From Gastracanthus pulcherrimus (taxonomy: Eukaryota; Arthropoda; Insecta; Hymenoptera; Pteromalidae), in the NCBI GenBank assembly GCA_949152435.1, contig OX424572.1:42430598-42494597 (forward strand): a stretch of DNA of 64,000 nucleotides. The letters are read 5' to 3'. Each line of letters opens with the position of its first letter. Position 1 is the stretch's first letter. The notes beneath the pieces are model-generated. The model did not search any database and was not told the DNA's origin. It saw only the letters and a list, made by a program, of their open reading frames with translations. Below are positions 22,195-30,906 of this stretch, one piece after another. A program made the position numbers and the translations under genes.

Positions 22195-23308
22195 TCAGCG
22201 TATCTGATTGTAGTTTAAATTTTGCGCACCTGTATTTGCTGGTGATTTTACGCTGCTGTTTATTTTAAAATTATTGTTTTGAAAACCCGGCGGAGGATAT
22301 CTCGTGTCGGAGACACCAGGCATTCGGTGTCTAGAGGTAGATGATTGTACTGGGGTCTCGTGTATTTGTCTTTGTTGACTATAATTTGTGTGTGTTCTAT
22401 TATTTGTGTACTGATTATTATATCTATAACTACCTCTAAATCTGTTATTATTTCCACGACCTCTCTGTACATTCATCTGTCTCATTTGCGCACCTTGCGC
22501 GTATTGCCCATTGTTTTGATTATACGTTTTGCGCTCGCGTTGTCGTTCTGCGCGCACGGCATCTAAATGTGCTAATGTTTGACCGATGGAATTTGTATTT
22601 TCAAAATTTGTCGGCGCTAATGCTTCCTTCACAAAGAACGGAAATTGCTGCACTTTAATATAATTTTTTTCAATATAATTAGATTTCTTAAGTTGAGAAT
22701 AATAGAACGTTTGCAAATTTCCACTTTGTTCATAATATTTTCGAATAGACCATTTAGTTTTTACTTTACCCTGTATAGGTATAGAATAAAATTCTTGAAT
22801 AAATAATATTTTAAATTCTTTATAAGATAAAATATTACTTTGTAAATTTAACCATAAACGCGCTTTTCCCTCTAATGCGATTTCAACAATAAATATTTTC
22901 TTTTCTTCTTTAACATTTTTTATTCTAAAAAATTTATTTAACTCTTCAAGAAATTCAAGCGAGTTTCTTTCGTTTTCATCCGCGAACTTTGGAACTTTGA
23001 TATCTACCTGAATAAAATTCATGCTACCTATAATGTTGCAAATCTCGGTAGTACCTGTACTATTTGGTGCTTGTTGCGCACCGGTTGTCCAGTGACTGCG
23101 CTTTTCACGCTTCGTCAATTTCGCGGCGTGCTGCCGCGAGCTCCGTATTCAGCCGTTCCAGCTCGGCCTGCTGTTGCAGCCCTGTCTCGTTCGCACTGCG
23201 CACATTTTCGATCTCCGCTCTTTCTGTTTCCAGTGCGGCACGTAGATTGTCCAATTCGGCGCGTTGTCTATTCAACTCTTCCATCATGTTGCCTTGACCG
23301 TCTGCCAT
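22195..23308 (-). pseudogene. Gag of the LTR element, one frame break
   Basis: The start is ATG 23308 (MADGQGNMMEELNRQRAELD), a strongly charged heptad-like coiled coil of about 65 residues ending at a stop near 23105. The protein continues in another frame from about 23118: PKFADENERNSLEFLEELNKFF, WLNLQSNILSYKEFKILF, then an arginine/asparagine/glutamine-rich tail (RGRGNNNRFRGSYRYNNQ) rather than CCHC knuckles. The pattern fits the retrotransposon-gag capsid fold (helical, WLNL followed by F--LF--EF). Basic RG-rich ends substitute for zinc knuckles in many insect gypsy elements. The break could be a mutation. A programmed shift at this position would be unusual. Confidence 0.75.
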
Positions 23309-23495
23309 GTTTGCGTCTCCTCTCGTTAGCTGTATTTTCGGCGTTCTCGTTTTTTATTTCAAATTAAAATTATAATTATTAAAAGTTCGCTTCACAGTTC
23401 TACCTGACTTTGTTGTATATATTTCACTGAAGTTTTCCATGCATATTTATAAATATTTTTGCGTAGATTCTAAAGTTATTTAAAGTTAACTATTA

Positions 23496-23513
23496 CCCGG
23501 TAGTCAGGCGCCA
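23496..23513 (-). other. Primer-binding site of LTR element
   Basis: On plus this reads CCCGGTAGTCAGGCGCCA, which looks like the 3' end of a tRNA finishing in CCA. On minus it is TGGCGCCTGACTACCGGG, starting one base after the end of the LTR (TTACA). Which tRNA is not decided. Confidence 0.7.
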
Positions 23514-23514
23514 A

Positions 23515-23830
23515 TGTAAAATTTTAATGTCTATATAAATAATTAATGATACCACAAAATATATCAATGTACATAATAAAGGTTAATATAAATTTTAGCT
23601 ACATAGAAATTCACTGAAATATATTCACTAGACAAGTCTAACAATAATATAATACGGAGTTAGGACAGAATAAACATGTATATATAAATTTCCTCGAGAC
23701 CGTTATTTATTTACCAACGATATTCACAATAATTACATTAGTTCGGATACTCGCAATCCGGATTATCGCTGATTATATCACCTTCCTAAACATTTTAATA
23801 AGCACGACCGATTGAATTTTTCTAAAGCCT
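23515..23830 (-). repeat. 5' LTR of the LTR element (outer boundary uncertain)
   Basis: The inner boundary is clear: minus ends ...TTTTACA at 23515, one base before the primer-binding site. The outer boundary cannot be fixed because the partner LTR is absent. A minus-strand TG start near 23788 would give about 275 bp. A TGTAA start at 23975 would pair with the TTACA end but falls inside a tandem repeat. Confidence 0.5.
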
Positions 23831-23888
23831 GTTAACTTGGTCGGTTCACGCTGGGTGGTAGAAAGACCCTACTAAGCCTGGTAAAATA

Positions 23889-24091
23889 ACTCCAGGATGC
23901 GCATGCCACAGGATGGTCATATAGCATGGGTAGCGTTGTGGTTGGTCTTAGCGGGCCTGCATACGCCCCCTTACATTAACTGTCCCTATCTACCACTCCA
24001 GGATGCGTATGCCACAAGATGATTCTAATTGCATGGCGATGCTGTGAATGGTCTTAGCGGACCATCACACATTTCACTGTCCCTATCTACC
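23889..24091. repeat. Two tandem ~100-bp units ending in a 28S R1-target-like string
   Basis: Units run 23889-23994 and 23995-24091. Both start ACTCCAGGATGCG, contain GTCTTAGCGG and end ACTGTCCCTATCTACC (23979-23994, 24076-24091). ACTGTCCCTATCTAC is the 28S rRNA sequence at the R1 insertion site. The rest of the unit is not 28S as I know it, and might be R1-type 5' UTR sequence. That is inference. Confidence 0.6.
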
Positions 24092-24106
24092 CCCTCACGG
24101 ATGATG

Positions 24107-24109
24107 ACG

Positions 24110-24200
<91 letters not shown>
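24107..24200 (+). rRNA. 28S rRNA gene fragment ending at the R2 cleavage site
   Basis: About 94 bp match the conserved 28S region just 5' of the R2 site: GCAATGTGATTTCTGCCCAG, then GAAGAAATTCAAGCAAGCGC, then GGCGGGAGTAACTATGACTC and TCTTAA. It stops exactly after CTCTCTTAA, where R2 nicks 28S (the normal continuation is GGTAGCC), and is followed directly by family-A R2-like sequence. It is an rDNA scrap, not a functional rRNA gene. Confidence 0.92.
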
Positions 24201-26548
24201 TCATCTTCAACCTCATTATGGATGGTATGCTTCGGCAGCTTCCAGATGAAGTTGGGGGTGAAGTTGATAATATAAGGGCGAATGCGTTTCCAGCGAAAAG
24301 TCTAAGAGATATGCCACTGCCGGTGCTTGTCAGGGTTCTGAATGTCTTGATGTGGTGTGGTAGGGCACCCACATACCTGCTGAAGTCTAGGACGACATTA
24401 ATTCCCAAAAAGGAGCAGGCTTATGAGCCTGGGGATTTCCGACCGATCACTGTGTCCTCAGTGATCTTGCGCACCTTTAACAAAGCTTTGACGTCGCGCA
24501 TGTCGGAATTTATCGAACTAGACGATAGGCAGAAGGAATTTAGAGCGGTTGATGGCTGCAGTGATGAAGTGTTCCTGATGGATATTATCCTGAGGGAGCA
24601 CAGAAGGAAACACAAGCAAATGTTTATGGCTTCGATTGACATTCGCAGGGCATTTGATACAGTCACCCACGAGACCATACATCACGGTCTTGTTGGAGCT
24701 GGTGTTCCTGAGGCCATGGTAAGCTATGTAATGGACTCATACCAACATAGCATGACCACTTTGACGTGCGGGGATTGGGCCTCGCACGAGATCCATCCGA
24801 CCTGTGGAGTTAAACAAGGAGACCCGCTCAGTCCAATCATCTTCAACCTCATCATGGATGGTATGCTTCGGCAGCTTCCAGAAGAAGTTGGGGTTGAAGT
24901 TGATAATATAAGGGCGAATGCTTTTGCATTCGCGGACGATCTTGCCTTGGCGGCAAGTACGAGCATTGGGCTCCAAAAACTCATTATCAGTGCGGCTGGA
25001 TATTTACTTAAGTGTGGTCTGCAAGTAAATGTTGGTAAATGTCTCACGGTGGCAATCAAGACCGTGCCCCGTGAGAAGAAGACAGTAATAGATCCAAACA
25101 CGACTTTCAAGTGCTTTGGAAGGTTGCTGCCCGCAGTGAAAAGATCTTCAGAATGGAAATACCTTGGCATTACATTCACGCCAGAGGGAAGATTCACCGG
25201 GCAGCCTCTTGCAAAGCTCGTGGATGTGATTGAAAAACTGTCTCGAGCTCCATTACGGCCACAACAACGGCTTTTTGGCTTACGGGTGGTTGGGCTTCCG
25301 AGCTTATACCACCTCTTGGCTTTGGGAGCAGCACAGATCAGTCTTCTTAGGAAGATTGATCGAACAGTAAGAAGTGCTGTAAAGAAATGGCTTGATTTAC
25401 CGAACAACACGCCTTCGGCTTATTTCCATGCGAGAGTGTTGGATGGCGGTCTGGTGATTCCATCTATGCGATGGATGGCACCTTTGCTAAGATTAGGAAG
25501 GCTCAAAGGTCTGCCGTACTTCAGAGAGGACCTTCTCTCTCATTACCATGTGGCTAAGGAAGTTATGTCAATCAGGTTAAGGTTGACAGACGACAACACG
25601 GTGTTGTCGTCAAAAGCCATGATGGATGAGAGGATGGCCAAACTGCTTTATAAAGCAGTAGACGGTATGGCCTTAAAGGAGTCTGCAAAGGTAGTCCAGC
25701 AGCATAGGTGGATCATAGAGGGAAATAACTTTATGAGCGGGAGAGATTTTATACATCTCTCCAAGTTGAGGATTAACGCTCTCCCTGTCAGATCGCGCAC
25801 CTCTCGCGGACGTTTTAATGACCGAAGGTGCAGAGCAGGCTTGAACGATCCTGAGACATTAAATCATGTCCTTCAGCATTGCCCTAGAACCCACGAAGTG
25901 AGGATCAAACGGCATGATGCCGTTTCAAATTACATTGAGAGGTCGCTTCAAAATCAGGGGTTTGAAGTCGATCATGAACCTCACTTCGATACCCCTGAGG
26001 GGTTAAGGAAACCAGACCTCATTGCGAGGAAGGGTTCAAATGCTGTGTTGGTGGATTCTCAGGTCGTTAGCGAACAAGCAGACTTGGAACGTGCCCATCG
26101 TATGAAATCGTCCAAATACCAGAGCTTGGCCAGGCTTGTTCGAGAAAGATATGGGTTGACTGATGTCTCTTTTACATCGGCTACACTTTCCTCAAGGGGA
26201 TTGCGGAGCAGAGAGTTAGTCTCCGATCTCACAAGCCTTGGCGTGATTCGTAACAACGATATCAAGGTCCTGTCCACAAGGGTTCTAGTAGGAGGGATGT
26301 CCATCTTCCATGACTTCATGCGTAGAACATCAAGAGCAAACAGGATAATAACAGAAGAGAGAAGAAACCCAGGATCAGGCGCCCAAGAGAGTAGACATCA
26401 TTGCAGAAGACAGGAAGATCGAAGAGTTGAAGAGAGAAGAATAGAAGATAGTGGAGTCAGAAGAATAGTAACATTGGGGAGAGGAAGAGGAAGAGCGAGT
26501 GAAAGAGGAAGAGAAAGAGGAAGAGGACGAGAAATAGTGAGAAGGTGA
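24188..26548 (+). CDS. R2-like protein (RT, zinc finger, endonuclease), 5'-truncated but open for 786 codons
   Basis: The reverse transcriptase and REL endonuclease of an R2-clade LINE perform target-primed reverse transcription. Motifs in order: RT fingers with SRTTLIPKKEQAYEPGDFRP, palm MASIDIRRAFDTVTHE, GVKQGDPLSPIIFN and the catalytic AFADDLALAA, then thumb LSRAPLRPQQRLFGL. Next come WLDLPNNTPSAYFHARVLDGG, then the zinc finger CRAGLNDPETLNHVLQHC, in which the second cysteine is leucine (the minus copy has Cys). The endonuclease KPDLIARKG...AVLVDSQVV keeps PD and D. The C-terminal tail is unusually Arg/Glu/Gly-rich (RERGRGREIVRR). The N-terminal fingers and Myb are missing, and residues 1-35 derive from the 28S junction and the misplaced RT segment. 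Probably non-functional through truncation and the Cys-to-Leu change, though the RT core looks intact. Confidence 0.85.
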
Positions 26549-26706
26549 TGGAGAATCATGCGGAGCAGGATACAAGTTAGGAGTTACACCATCGTACAGA
26601 AATCGGCTAAATACAAGAACGAAGGCATCTTGACGAAATCGTCGGACACCCAGGACTCGGATACTGGGTGAACTGCGTGAAGCACCCTTAATGGGGCGCA
26701 CGTTAA
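24201..26706 (+). mobile_element. R2-like retrotransposon family A, 5'-truncated, at a 28S R2 site
   Basis: Joined to the 28S fragment at the canonical site. The first 90 bp (24201-24292) repeat the segment coding IIFNLIMDGMLRQLP...IRANAF that also occurs in place at about 24836-24930. Only then does the RT proper begin (LPVLVRVLNVLMWCGRAPTY). The long frame 24188-26548 runs to the element's C-terminus. The 3' untranslated part (26549-26706) contains a perfect 7-bp hairpin (CACCCAG / CTGGGTG near 26648-26671) and ends in an AAATAAATAAATAAG-type tail. After it comes sequence shared with the other A/B junction, not 28S GGTAGCC. Confidence 0.88.
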
Positions 26707-26938
26707 AAAAATAAATAAATAAGGACTCGAACGCTGCCTGCTCCCTATGCCGAGTGTCTAACGTCCGGGCTGCGTCTCAAGCAGCGACCACCCGAAACGA
26801 ACGGAAGAAGTATTCCTATGCTCGATGTCTGGATCTTTTTGATAAAGATCCTAAGGAATTGGCTGACATCGTGGCTTCGAATGATTTCTCGCTAGTCAAA
26901 CGTCATCAGCCGCCTAAGAAGGAGGCGGTTGAACAACT

Positions 26939-27304
26939 TTGCAGGAAAATCTGGGAAACAACAGGCCCCAGAGAAGTCGTTCTGGATTCACGCCAATATC
27001 TGCTTCTGAAGTACTGGCAAAAATAAAACGCATAAATAACAACAGCGCGGCGGGCCCAAACGGATTAGTAAAGAAGAACTTGGGCAGGGGTGGCAAACAC
27101 CACTTTCTGGCTAACTTCTTCAATTTACTATACCTATCACGCCTATATCAGTCTGAGTGGCGAAAGAATAGGTCCACCCTCATACCCAAAGTCGGTAAGG
27201 ATCGAGATGATGTGAGAAATTGGCGGCCAATTACAATAAGCTCGATCATAAGTCGCATATTTTCCGGATTGTTGGATAGACGTATCAGGAACTTCATCAC
27301 GTAA
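26939..27304 (+). pseudogene. Family-B RT N-terminal fragment
   Basis: Carries SASEVLAKIKRINNNSAAGPNGLVKKNL and LYQSEWRKNRSTLIPKVGKD, then DVRNWRPITISSIISRIFSGLLDRRIR, the first RT blocks of R2-like proteins. Ends at a TAA (27302-27304) in place of a sense codon. It matches the minus copy at 16350-16700 almost base for base. Confidence 0.8.
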
Positions 27305-27307
27305 AAT

Positions 27308-27957
27308 GTGCGACAAAAAGGGTTCACCGACGTCAATGGGTGTTATGATAATGTGAAAATCCTCGGGGAAGCTTTAAGAAAAGCTAAAGCGAAAGGTGCC
27401 TCCTTTGGAATAAAGGACGTGTCGAAAGCTTTCGACACGGTCCCGCATTTGACAATAAAGCCCGCACTTGAAAGAAAGGATATCCCCGAGGAAGTCTCAG
27501 ATTATATAAGTAATATGTACGAAGATAGTGTCACAACTATCCGTGCGGATGGAGGTGACGTGGAAATTGACATATTGAGAGGTATTAAGCAAGAAGACCC
27601 CCTCTCCCCATTGATCTTTAATCTAATTTTGGAACCGTTATTAGACAAACTTGAAGCCGAAACGGAAGGGATTGAGTTGGGAGTCGGCTGTAAAATCTCC
27701 GGTATGGCGTTTGCGGACGTTTTAGTGACTATAGGTAAGACCGCAGCCGACTTGCAGTAACAAGTTGATATAACAGTAGCATATCTTGAAGAACTAGGCA
27801 TAAGCCTGTCGGTAGAGAAATGCTGCTGTTTCCAATTCAAGCCCTACCGAAAAACGTGGCTTGCCCTGAATCCTGAAGTCAAAGCGTACAGTAGAAGGAT
27901 TCCAGTGGCGACGGTTGAAGACACCGTACGATATCTGGGCGCAAAAATAACCCCATA
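27308..27957 (+). pseudogene. Family-B RT palm with altered catalytic box
   Basis: QKGFTDVNGCYDNV, then FGIKDVSKAFDTVPHL (block A with D) and GIKQEDPLSPLIFNLIL (usual QGDPLSP, with Gly to Glu), then SGMAFADVLVTIG, where the second catalytic aspartate is valine. A stop lies at 27758-27760. The thumb continues with VAYLEELGISLSVEKC and YLGAKITP and ends at a TAG about 27956. Confidence 0.8.
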
Positions 27958-28003
27958 GAGGGGGGTTATCCCAGACTTCGAGCTAGAGTTCCTGGAAGAA
28001 ATC

Positions 28004-29007
28004 TTGCGTAGAACGAGGAGGTTGCAGTTGAAACCTATGCAAAAGTTGGATCTCCTCACAACCTACTTACTTCCTCGTTTTACGTACAATTTAATAATAA
28101 GTCCACCATCCAACAGGACTCTAGAACTAATCGATACCGCTGTTTGTACTGAGGTAAAGAAGATGCTTCATATAAGCGAACATACGAGCACTCCGTTCAT
28201 GTACACTCCACGGAAGAAGGGTGGCCTTGGACTCACTAATATCGAGTCCATGGTATACTTGGCGGTGTTAAGAAACGGCTCCAAGTCTTTGAGCTCCAGC
28301 GACCCGGCAACAGTAGAAGTGATGGCTACGCAGCAAAATGTGAATCGCCTGGTGGCCTACGCAGAGAAAGTGGGGCTACAATGGCCGGTTACCGGTGATG
28401 AGATTGACAAGAGGAAAATGGAGATTAAAGCCGGGTACGCTAAAGAGTGGGGGAAGCAGGTATTGCAGGGCCAGGGAGTCGATGACTTCTCCGAACCGAT
28501 CAGCAACTTATGGCTGATAAGGAAGGATTTGTTGCTACACTCCAGGGTCACAGATGCAATCCTGCTTCGAACTATCCCACGAGATCCTGCCTTAAGAAAA
28601 GCCTGTATAAAGGCAATCCGACGTATAACGATAAGTGCAGGAGATGCGGTGAGACTAGCGAAACTTTGGGACACATTCTCGGGCAATATGTCCATACAAA
28701 GGCAAAGCGAATCCACCGGCACGACGAAATAAAGAATCTGCTGGCCGACCGATTATCTAAGAAATACTCGGTATTAGTGGAACAATCCTTCAGCGCGGGA
28801 AGCGAGATGCTTAGGCCTGACCTCGTCGTAATTACGAATGAGGGTGAGGCCTTAGTCCTGGACGTCACCGTCCATTATGAAAGGGACAGGTATCTGGCTA
28901 AGGGCGCTGAGGAGAAAATCACAAAGTACCGAAGGATTCTTAGAAGCGTCAAGAGCGATCTTAATGCGAAGTCAGCTAGAGTCGTCCCGATAGTGGTGGA
29001 AAAGTAA
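28004..29007 (+). pseudogene. Family-B thumb, zinc finger and REL endonuclease, frameshifted
   Basis: First frame: RRTRRLQLKPMQKLDLLTTYLLPRF (the R2 pattern RAPLKPQQRL), KMLHISEHTSTPFMYTPRKKGGLGL, then RVTDAILLRTIPRDPALRKAC. The reading shifts near 28600 into NPTYNDKCRRCGETSETLGHILGQY, HRHDEIKNLL and the endonuclease core RPDLVVITNEG...LVLDVTVHYERD, ending VVPIVVEK. The last zinc ligand is Tyr in place of Cys. The endonuclease PD/D residues remain. Confidence 0.82.
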
Positions 29008-29010
29008 AAT

Positions 29011-29714
29011 TTCCAACTCTGAGATCCCCCTCCCCTTCGCAGGTGCCTAGTCTATTCATAACCATATCGTTCTTAAATCCGCGACTAACAAAATCAGTGG
29101 TTTATGGATGTGCCGCGCGAAAACATCATGCGCCGGCTAATAAATATAGAGACGCTTTTGTCTACTTGTGTGAGCCACTCAGGGTGCAAGTTTTGCAGTG
29201 TATTGTGTTGTATGCTATGCTTTGTTATTGGTTTCGTGATAAGAGATTGTAGAGGGGAGTAATAAAAAACTCCCGAAACGTCACTAATGTGAAATAAATT
29301 AGTGGGTTAGTTCCTAGAGATCGCTCGATTTTTTATTCATCTAAAAAAATCGTGTGTTGATCACTGTTATAAGGTTTAAGTACTTTACATATTTAGGCGA
29401 CGTTTTTGGGACGGTACAACCAATTTTAATCTTTTTAGGGCTCATTTTTTTTGTTTTTTTACTGATTTTTCGATTTTTAGATCTTAGTTTTTCAAGTTTT
29501 CTTCTAGGTTAAAATTAATATAATCAATTTGGATAAAACGCACTTGAAAGAGCTTAAAATTACCTATCTTTTACGATTACAAATATTTTATAAGTTAATT
29601 CCCTTCTTTTGTTATCCAAAAAATGTATTTTTTTTAAACTGTTATATCTTGAAAATGTATCATGGAAATTAATTAAAAAACATTCTTCCCACCCTTCAAA
29701 AATTTGAAATCGAC
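29011..29714. other. Family-B 3' region and AT-rich repeat
   Basis: 29250-29340 contains GGGGAGTAATAAAAAACTCCCGAAACGT and GTTCCTAGAGATCGCTCGAT-type strings, which recur in diverged form at both ends of the element at 44684-45180. 29390-29714 resembles the dispersed AT-rich repeat. The 3' end of family B may lie near 29340. Confidence 0.4.
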
Positions 29715-29726
29715 TTGAAATCGACA

Positions 29727-30160
29727 ACCGTCTTGCCAGATGAAAATAGCGACGTAGTGTATCTGCTCCTTCAGCACTTGGCAATGCTGAGGTTTCTAAG
29801 TGAGAAAGTGAACGGAATGTACTTGGAATTGATCGAGGATGAAGAGCTTCTGAGGGAATATTACAGTCAGTGCGTTGCTAAAATTTTGAGGATAACGGTC
29901 GTCCGTATCGTCGGAAGGGTTCTTAGTCGAATATTCTAGTAGAGAATCTTGATAAAATCAACAGATATACTCGGAATAAGAAATTGGTGAAGATATTTCA
30001 GTCCAATGTTGTGTTCACAGAGTTTCCGATTTTCGTACATACGCTGAATCACAAATTTGAAAATGCTGTAAAGAAGAGGTTGTTGATAGACAATGCGGTT
30101 GATGTACTAAGTAGACAAGTTACAATCTACATATCCTACAGCCGCCTCAGCTTTATGTAG
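29727..30160 (+). pseudogene. Unidentified protein-like remnant with one frame break
   Basis: Frame 1 (to the stop at 29937-29939) reads DENSDVVYLLLQHLAMLRFL, EKVNGMYLELIEDEELLREY and YSQCVAKILRITVVRIVGRV. After a shift near 29935 frame 2 reads NLDKINRYTRNKKLVKIFQS, then VFTEFPIFVHTLNHKFENAV and IDNAVDVLSRQVTIYISYSR, ending with a stop at 30158-30160. Composition is clearly protein-like and higher in GC than its surroundings. I do not recognise a family. It lies inside the 27.7-kb hexamerin intron on the opposite strand, and may be a decayed gene carried by a mobile element or an old insertion. Confidence 0.4.
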
Positions 30161-30446
30161 AAAATATATTTACAAATCAAGGACTTGCGTAAACTGAAGT
30201 GAAATATTGTTTTACCGTTTAAGCATTGACAACAAATTATTATTTACAAATGTACAATTTAAAAAATTAATTTGTATGAATATGTATCTAATACTTAATA
30301 TTTCTAAAATGAATGTGTTCAATAAATTGTTTATCTATAAACAAACTGTTTTAATTCTTTCTACGAAATCTTAAATTTTTATGTTTCATATTTTACTTAA
30401 ATTTATTAATTTTAATGGTGTAGCTTATTGTATAAATATATTTTTT

Positions 30447-30906
30447 TGGAGTGGGCTGGAAGCTCCATAGAATTTTTGGGTCACTTTTGCTGGAAGCCCC
30501 ATAGGGTTTCTGGCGTTAACGAAATTTAAAACTTCTTGTAAATAATATACGAGTTTAATATTGTAAAACGCTTCTCTGCGAAAAGCGCAATAATTACTTT
30601 GCATCTAGCTTACAAATTATAATACCTATATAGTTTCTTTAATAATATACAAATAATTTCTGAAATATTGATTTGGATTTTAGCAATATACATTTAATGT
30701 ATTTGTTTGTATACAATAAAAGCTTTCATAAAATTTTGTAAAAATCTTTTCTATATAATTTCTTGGTAGATATGTATGGATAACATATTTATTAAATAAT
30801 ATTATATAATATATATTTGCCCATGAATAAAAAGTGGTCTGCGTTGCTTTTAGTGTAGGAGACATCCCCAAGGTAGATTTTTATAATATTAATATTAGTT
30901 AACTAT
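30447..30906. repeat. Long inverted repeat, left arm
   Basis: About 450 bp, the reverse complement of 34115-34538 with modest divergence. Landmarks: GGAGTGGGCTGGAAGC, CCCCATAGGGTTTCTG, GTAAAACGCTTCTCTGCGAA, GTGTAGGAGACATCCCC. Next to the outer end the left arm carries about 35 extra bp, a partial repeat of GCTGGAAGC-CCATAG. Confidence 0.85.

Larger units (their letters stand above)
21308..23514 (-). mobile_element. LTR retrotransposon: PBS, gag and protease only
   Basis: On minus the order is primer-binding site (23496-23513), gag (23308 to 22195) and aspartic protease (22180 to about 21700), and then the element stops without RT, RNase H or integrase. The gag-pro order and the protease LLDTGSQITAVS indicate a Ty3/gypsy-type element. 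The gag frame has a break near 23110. The copy is truncated at its 3' side at about 21300, so it cannot be autonomous. It sits exactly between the two inverted family-A/B blocks. Confidence 0.82.
26727..29010 (+). mobile_element. R2-like retrotransposon family B, from pre-RT linker to C-terminus, plus strand
   Basis: Begins CSLCRVSNVRAASQ and RKKYSYARCLDLFDKDPKELADIV, the helical linker before RT in R2 proteins. RT follows in broken frames at 26939-27304, 27308-27760 and about 27760-27957, then 28004-28732 and 28510-29007. Breaks: a deletion of about 33 bp after VVLD compared with the minus copy, stops at 27302, 27758 and 27956, and frame change near 28600. The catalytic box reads AFADV instead of FADD. 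The end carries CRRCGETSETLGHILGQ, whose final Cys of the CCHC finger is changed to Tyr, and the endonuclease RPDLVVITNEGEALVLDVTV. The copy is dead. Confidence 0.87.

Noticed and set aside
23961..23975. Reading TGTAAGGGGGCGTA (minus) as the start of the LTR, giving a 461-bp LTR with TGTAA...TTACA ends
   Set aside because: The proposed edge falls inside a tandem repeat whose units continue on both sides, so it cannot be an insertion boundary without further explanation.
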